Positions 58,746-64,000 of a stretch of 64,000 nucleotides of DNA are shown in pieces. Location of the stretch: assembly GCA_013339895.1 (NCBI GenBank), contig JABACO010000007.1:5384897-5448896 (forward strand). Direction: 5' to 3'. The notes under the pieces are model-generated. The model made no database searches and was not told where the DNA came from. It saw only the letters and a program-made list of their open reading frames with translations. Within the stretch, counting starts at the first letter, position 1. Every line of letters starts with the position of its first letter. The position numbers and the translations under genes are program-made. The DNA comes from Ephydatia muelleri (lineage: Eukaryota > Porifera > Demospongiae > Spongillida > Spongillidae).

Positions 58746-58922
58746 ATAGGGTATACGGTCCGGCCCAATTTTCGGTCCGGCGGGAATACGGTCCCCCCCG
58801 GACCCAACTCCTTAGGGAATACGGTCCCTCGGACCGAGTTCCCTGGTTGTACAAAACCAATTAACCGGACTCAATTCCCTAGGGAATTGAGTCCCCCCCC
58901 CCCCCCCCCCGGACCGTATTCC
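58746..58922. repeat. Foldback cluster with inverted tacggtccgg ends
   Basis: The left word agggtatacggtccgg is mirrored at the right by ccggaccgtattccct. Between them gggaatacggtcc and ggaattgagtcc recur in both directions, and a long C tract lies at 58891-58910. This has the look of a small non-autonomous element with repeated internal sites. Confidence 0.6.
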
Positions 58923-60370
58923 CTGGTTTTAAATATAAGCATGTATTTCCAACCCTTGCATGCACGTAACATTTGGTTCGAAAAGCAAAAGCTGTAGGTC
59001 GTCAACTATGAATGCAGTTTCAATTCGGTCTGTAACAGCACATTTGGTTCGAAAATCAAAAGCCACAATGATCACAGGTCGCCAACTATATACATGTATG
59101 CAGTTTCTGTAACAACCGATTAACCTTTTTCTTCGGTCTGTCTTGTTACTATTTATATATGTTTCCATTTGGTTCGAAAAGGATCGCGTGCAGGTCGGCA
59201 ACTATACATGCAGCACAATTAACGCTGTTTATATTATCAAATCGTAGTGCAAACAAAGTAGAAATAAAGATTAAAGAAATAAAAATATATAATAGTTAAC
59301 TGAACATAAGAGAGATGAGGGTACTGGATAAATCTCAATTTCGTACCTGTAAAAAAGAAAATAAAACTAGTACACATCAGCCATTAAATGATGCATAAGT
59401 GTTTTTCAATCATGTACATGATAAAAAGTGAATTTCGCAGACAAATAACGCTGCTCGTGTGCCCAGAGATTTTCTGCAAAGGGGGAGGAGGTAGGAAAAG
59501 GAAGGGAGATGAGAAGAAAGGTGAGAGATACCATAGACACATAGCTTTAAGCTGCATAGGCCCTCAACAACTTGGTACTTAATTAGCGGTTAAATCGACC
59601 TGGCACACTCTAAGTGTGACTGCATACTTCCTCTATGTACCAGGTCCTGTGTGAGGTTAAAAAGAAATGGGATGCGAGAGGAATGAGTGGGGGATACTAG
59701 TCAAATGAACATAAGAGACGTGCTGATACATTGAGTGTACTCAATTTCGTACCTGTTAAATCAGCCAAAAAGTGAATTTCACAGATAAATAAAAGCTTGG
59801 CGGCATCCGTTAATATTGCTTGTGTGCCCTGTGTCTTTTTAGTCTCGAGTGTCACTGTGTATTAGACACATAGCATTAGCAAGATAGCTACTTGTTGCTG
59901 TATATGATAATAGTCATGCTCATGGAAGTTAAGGATTAGGAATAACTTACTGATTTAGTGGTGTTGTATGGGCTGGATGTCTTTGTGTAGGTTTTAACGT
60001 ATCTTGTAGGGACAGCATCTCTTTGTTGTATTCTCACATGTCTTTAAGCTGTCTGGCTTGTCTTTGTGTGCATGTCTTTTTGCGGTAAAAAGACGTGCCT
60101 ACATTTCGTTATCTGAGGGTACATGTAAGTGCAAACACACTGACCTTAAATAAATTGAATCCCTCCAGTAGAAACACACAGTCGCCAAACCTTGTCTTAG
60201 AGGTGCATATACATACAGGTGTAGAGAATGTTTTTATTTACTTGTTTCATAAGTTTTTTCCTCTGGCGTCTTTATAAGTGGTCACAAATTAATTTTAATT
60301 TTTGAAGGGAGGGAGGTGAAAAATTTTAATAATAGAAATTATATGTATACATGAGTTCTTAATGTTCTGT
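58923..60370. other. Intergenic with small duplications
   Basis: 58968-59215 holds three imperfect copies of a unit with catttggttcgaaaa and caactata. 59304-59465 and 59706-59828 are two copies of a block with gaacataagaga and tcaatttcgtacctgt. 60118-60215 resembles 62480-62590. No gene is recognised. Confidence 0.5.
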
Positions 60371-60399
60371 ACGGTTCTGCCTTGTCCTCTTTGTCTCCC

Positions 60400-60700
60400 C
60401 CAGCCTCTTCTATGGCCGCGGCGGCCTGGTTCTGGCCATGGGAGCCATGCGGGTGGTGGTGGCAGCAGCCAGGGTGGCAGCAGGCAAAGTGGTGGGGGGG
60501 GGGCACTGGTGCCAATACTGGTGCCGGTGGTGGGGCTGGTGCAGGTAGCGGCGGTGCTCCTGCTTCTGCTGCTGGAGGTGGGGGCAGCTCTGCTGTTGGC
60601 GGTGGGGGCAGCGGTGGGGGCAGCTCTGCTTGGCAGGGGCAGTGCTGCAGCTGCTGCTGGCAGCGGACAGTAGGGGGGCAGCAATGTATCTAGCAGCGGT
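60400..60700. repeat. GC-rich CAG/GGT-type simple repeat
   Basis: An imperfect trinucleotide-rich tract (gct, ggt, gca) that opens frames on both strands coding Gly/Ala/Cys or Pro/Gln/His-rich products. It fuses to the 3' end of the - strand gene to its right. I treat it as low complexity, not as a gene in its own right. Confidence 0.7.
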
Positions 60701-60729
60701 GGCTGCGTAAAGGGAAGAGGAGTTGGAGG

Positions 60730-61930
60730 ATGTACTTCGTCCTCCGACTAATGCATCTGCACCAATCTTACTTACTGCTGCACGGGCAGATCTTGTAACA
60801 ACCTTTTGAGCTAGCAATGGATGAGACTTACAAAAGGCATCATTTACTTCACTTAGAAGCTCACTATCCCTAAGAATAGCTTTTTCAAGACCACCATTAT
60901 ACTCCATTAGTGCATGAGATTTGGGTTCATACAAGGAGTAGCTATATGGGAGAAGGATATGGTTTCAGTGCTCATACACAGTTGCAGCCGTAGTACATCA
61001 GATAAGGAAGCCTTTTGTACATGAGATTAAGGATGACACCCCCAATATTCAATAGACAGGTCACAAAGGAGAAAGGACTACATATACTGTACACAACAGT
61101 TGGGTCACCATGCATGCTGTACATGTGAAGTGAATGGTTTTGTGCAGATCCCTTCCTTACATGCGTGCTGTACACATGTTGCATGCACATCTTCCTGTAG
61201 CTTTTTAATGCTAGTGCAATACAACATGCCTTTCGGCAGCACGTTTAGCCAATCGGACAGCGGGGTCATACCAATACCGATTCCTTTCAGATGCCTTAAT
61301 GGCAGCTGAATTGTCCTCGTACTTCGGCTTTTTAGCAGCGCGGTTCTCCTCGACGTCCTCTTGATATCGCTGCCTTTTAGCAGCGGGCCATGATTCTCCT
61401 CGACGTCCTCTTGATATCGCTGCCTTTTAGCAACACGGTTGTCCTCGACGTCCTCTTGACATCGCTGCTTTTTAGCAGCACGGTTCTCCTCGATCGACGC
61501 CCTCTTGATATCGCTGCTTTTTAGCAGCACGGTTCTCCTCGAGGTCTTCTTGATATCGCTGCCTTTTAGCAGATTGCTTAGATTCAATATCTGCGTTGTA
61601 GCTGTCGCGTACAGAGGCCTTATTCTATTCGGGATCGGCCTTGTAGCTGTCGCGTACAGAGGCCTTCTTCTTTTCGGGATCGGCCTTGTAGCTGTCGCGT
61701 ACAAAGGCCTTCTTCTTTTCGGGATCGGCCTTGTAGCTGTCGCGTACAAAGGCCTTCTTCTTTTCGGGATCGGCCTTGTAGCTGTCGCGTACAGAGGCCT
61801 TCTTCTTTTCGGGATCGGCCTTGTAGCGCGCTCGGGCTTTAGCCTTGTTTTGTTGTGATAAAATATCGTCTTGCTTTTGAAGGTATTCTGCTCGTTGCTT
61901 ATATCTCTTCTTTCGATTACGCGAAGGCAT
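60730..61930 (-). pseudogene. Repeat-protein gene (KADPEKKKASVRDSY family), degenerate
   Basis: From the ATG at 61930 the protein begins MPSRNRKKRYKQRAEYLQKQ and then has about five copies of a 16-residue unit (KADPEKKKASVRDSY), followed by units of RQRYQEDVEENRAAKK type. A stop follows the last first-type unit (near 61625) and a 4-bp length change near 61495 alters the frame, so the copy is damaged. Further down, 60960-60730 encodes YEPKSHALMEY, LLSEVNDAFCKSHPLLAQKV and ARAAVSKIGADALV, which I recall as the part that follows such repeats in related sponge and cnidarian proteins. Function unknown; strongly charged and probably helical. Confidence 0.5.
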
Positions 61931-63786
61931 TTAACTTCACTAGCCAAAGTATTAAACTGCGATAGTAAATTTCGTGCAGGTCGCTGTAAAATAACTTCAT
62001 TAATCTACAATAAACCAAATAAACTTCTGCAATAACTTCATATCCTATACAGAACTTGCTACCGCATGAGGTACTTCTCGCTGTAGTCTTTCTTGATGTC
62101 TATATGACCTTAAAGGGCACCGTGCAGGTGAATTCCAAAGATACTGATGCTATTGCCGTTTTTCAAAACCGTTCGTAGCTCGAGTTATACCTTCCTAAGG
62201 AAGAAGAAGAAGACGACGACGACCAAGAATTATTTTGAGACTGGGCACGAGAAAAAGGACTTCTCTAAAAGCACACCGTTTTATGACACGGAACAAACGT
62301 AGAACTGTAGATCTTTGAGTTCGCGTTCCATCGCGAGAAAGAGATACGCGATCCGTTTCTCCGTTGTCCCTCCAGACGCGAGTGAAGTTTTTTTTAATGA
62401 TATTCATCAATCCTCAATCAATCCTATATTGAACCTGCTGCCGCAGGTTCAGATCATCTGAGAGTAAGTGCAGAGATAATATATATTATCTCTGGTAAGT
62501 GCAAACACACATGATACATGTACATTGACCTTAAATTAACACACAGATTCTCTCCAATAGAAACACATTGTCACCAGTCTTCCTCCGAGAGTTGTGCATC
62601 AGTAAGAATGCACCTTTGAAACACACTGAAAGAACAGTTTTACATCCTCCCACTATTACTAGTACCCATGGGACCAGATGAACATAAATCTTGGTATATG
62701 GGTTTGCAACATGACCTGACGCAACTAGTTTAGAGCCGAGTAGAAACTTAGACTGCCAGAAAACACAGCAATTCATGTTATCGCTAAATCTAAGTGACCA
62801 ACACACTCGTCAGTTCACCGTAGTCTGTTCATTGATTGCGAATAAGGAAGGAGCGTTTAATAGACCGAACTGAGTAGAGCGCTACCGGGGTAACGGTCAT
62901 GAAACGATTAACTGCAAATAGTAAGAACTTGCTCGCTTCTCTTTCCATGCCTCCAGAGGGTGAATACACTATGTATAGAATTGCTCAATACTTTTAATGC
63001 CCATACCATAGTACGACTTCTATACACTTATAAGTATAAAGTACACGAATAACAAGTCTTAATTAGCACCTTGCACCACACCATACAGTTTATCCCGCCC
63101 ATGATTCAGGAATCTATACAGGGGACAGTAGAAGGAAAAATTCGGGTTCAGTGATCCACCCCAACAGTGATGACTGTTGCATCAAGATCCTACCTGACCG
63201 ATACTAGCAGACACTACAGAGTATCTGAACTGGTATTAGGACGCGCAAGCGATGTTGGCTCATCTAGCTATAGTGTTCGGTTATAAATGAAATCCCAACC
63301 ATGTGTTCCAGTGTACACACATGTCAGTATATGTTCTATGAAAGCTTTCGACATGAACCATCGTAATTGCTGCATGGCTAGCACTCATGTATTGATACAC
63401 ATATAAAAATGTACTCACAGACAAGCTATGAGAGAAATGAAATGTATTATGTATGAATTGTAGGCACCAATTAAGCACAGCATTTGTCAAATGATATTTG
63501 ATAATTGCGAAATTCCTTATTTACATACTTTTAGTAAATTGGTGCCTACAAATCCTACATCATCAATTAAAAATTATACACATTGCCGAGCTAAATCTGT
63601 GGTACACGTTCTGTCAATATACATGGTGCGTGGCTTGCAAAAGGCAGATTTAATAAATCACGTGCATGCGCGTCACGTACATGTACTAAGACTGAGAACA
63701 AGAAGGCCGTGGAATGGTATAGGTTATGTTATGACCATCTGAGACTGAGCACTGTAAAAATTTCTTATGTTTTTTTATCGCACAGG
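61931..63786. other. Intergenic, nothing firmly recognised
   Basis: 62480-62590 resembles 60118-60215, so the repeat-protein gene is bracketed by related sequence. A short inverted pair agataatatat/atattatctct lies at 62471-62493. No gene can be supported up to the exon at the right edge. Confidence 0.4.
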
Positions 63787-63885
63787 TATAGAGGCAGTCC
63801 AACACTTCTTGTTCGGGATTGCAATAGATGAAGGTTTTAAGGGCCCTCAAGCAAATACCCTTGCTTGGGATGCCCTCTACCCTGA
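63787..63885 (+). CDS. Probable single exon of an unidentified gene
   Basis: After a pyrimidine-rich acceptor (ttttttatcgcacag) a clean frame encodes IEAVQHFFGIAIDEGFKGPQ and then ANTLAWDALYPE up to a gtaaag donor. The composition is that of a soluble conserved protein. I do not recognise the family from this much. Other exons would lie beyond the window's right edge or upstream, and I could not identify them. Confidence 0.4.
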
Positions 63886-64000
63886 GGTAAAGGATGTCAA
63901 AATCATTTGAGGTAACAAACAGGAATCTAGCTATTCTTTACATTGTAGCTAATGATCACGCTCCTGCAAAGGATGAACCACAGTCCAGAAACATCGTGCG

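Noticed and set aside
60362-60693. Gly/Ala-rich + strand frames
   Set aside because: Low-complexity trinucleotide tract, open in more than one frame, with no start or splice context.
61105-61947. 280-residue - strand frame with repeated RPIPKRRRPLYATAT
   Set aside because: An out-of-frame reading of the same DNA repeats; the other frame gives the charged KADPEKKKASVRDSY repeats and a sensible start, which match the remembered family.

Overview
The window looks like eukaryotic, metazoan DNA, most likely from a sponge (probably a demosponge). The sequence shows AT-rich DNA, genes split by short GT-AG introns, CA/GT microsatellites and many mobile elements. The sponge call rests on a secreted cysteine-rich protein (41718-42611) of a type I associate with large sponge and cnidarian families, and on several uncharacterised marine-invertebrate repeat-gene families. 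I cannot name the species.

Host genes: (1) A complete nine-exon zinc transporter of the SLC30/ZnT family on the + strand (27062-31561, 433 residues), with every splice junction in phase. (2) Three intronless seven-transmembrane receptors on the - strand: 4550-5509, 45781-46845 and 50356-51420. The last two are close paralogues of identical length. (3) The secreted cysteine-rich protein at 41718-42611. (4) A probable single exon at the right edge (63787-63885).

The rest is largely mobile and repetitive. From left to right: hAT-like ends at 1097 and 3649; a 90-bp hairpin MITE next to the first receptor start; a GT-rich minisatellite (8395-9300); an eroded spliced gene of a repeat-associated family (9599-11710); two inverted arrays of a ~163-bp satellite (13250-15397 and 17694-19030) flanking a small gene-bearing core; a hAT MITE with 8-bp target duplications (19936-20733); a duplicated copy of the ZnT promoter and start codon (about 21092-21725) that carries a palindromic MITE with a TAA target duplication; a second, inverted copy of the satellite-core gene family (22194-25060); and CA-rich minisatellites (25100-26330). 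Next comes an eroded CACTA-like transposase gene (33045-40326), split by a young, whole-looking LTR retrotransposon of the Gmr1 type (34743-39954) whose integrase lies before its reverse transcriptase. A 1.9-kb foldback element with TA target duplications (47355-49254) lies between the two receptor paralogues. A 4.8-kb P-superfamily transposon (51718-56513) has matching inverted ends and a 7-bp target duplication. Palindromic clusters, small duplications and a degenerate repeat-protein gene (60730-61930) fill the right side.

The most interesting unit is the P-like transposon. Besides a multi-exon transposase on the - strand it carries a second, convergent gene on the + strand encoding an uncharacterised protein, and the two stop codons are only about 60 bp apart. 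The Gmr1-like element (SCAN-like capsid region, copia-like gene order, LTRs that look identical) and the foldback element are the next most notable.
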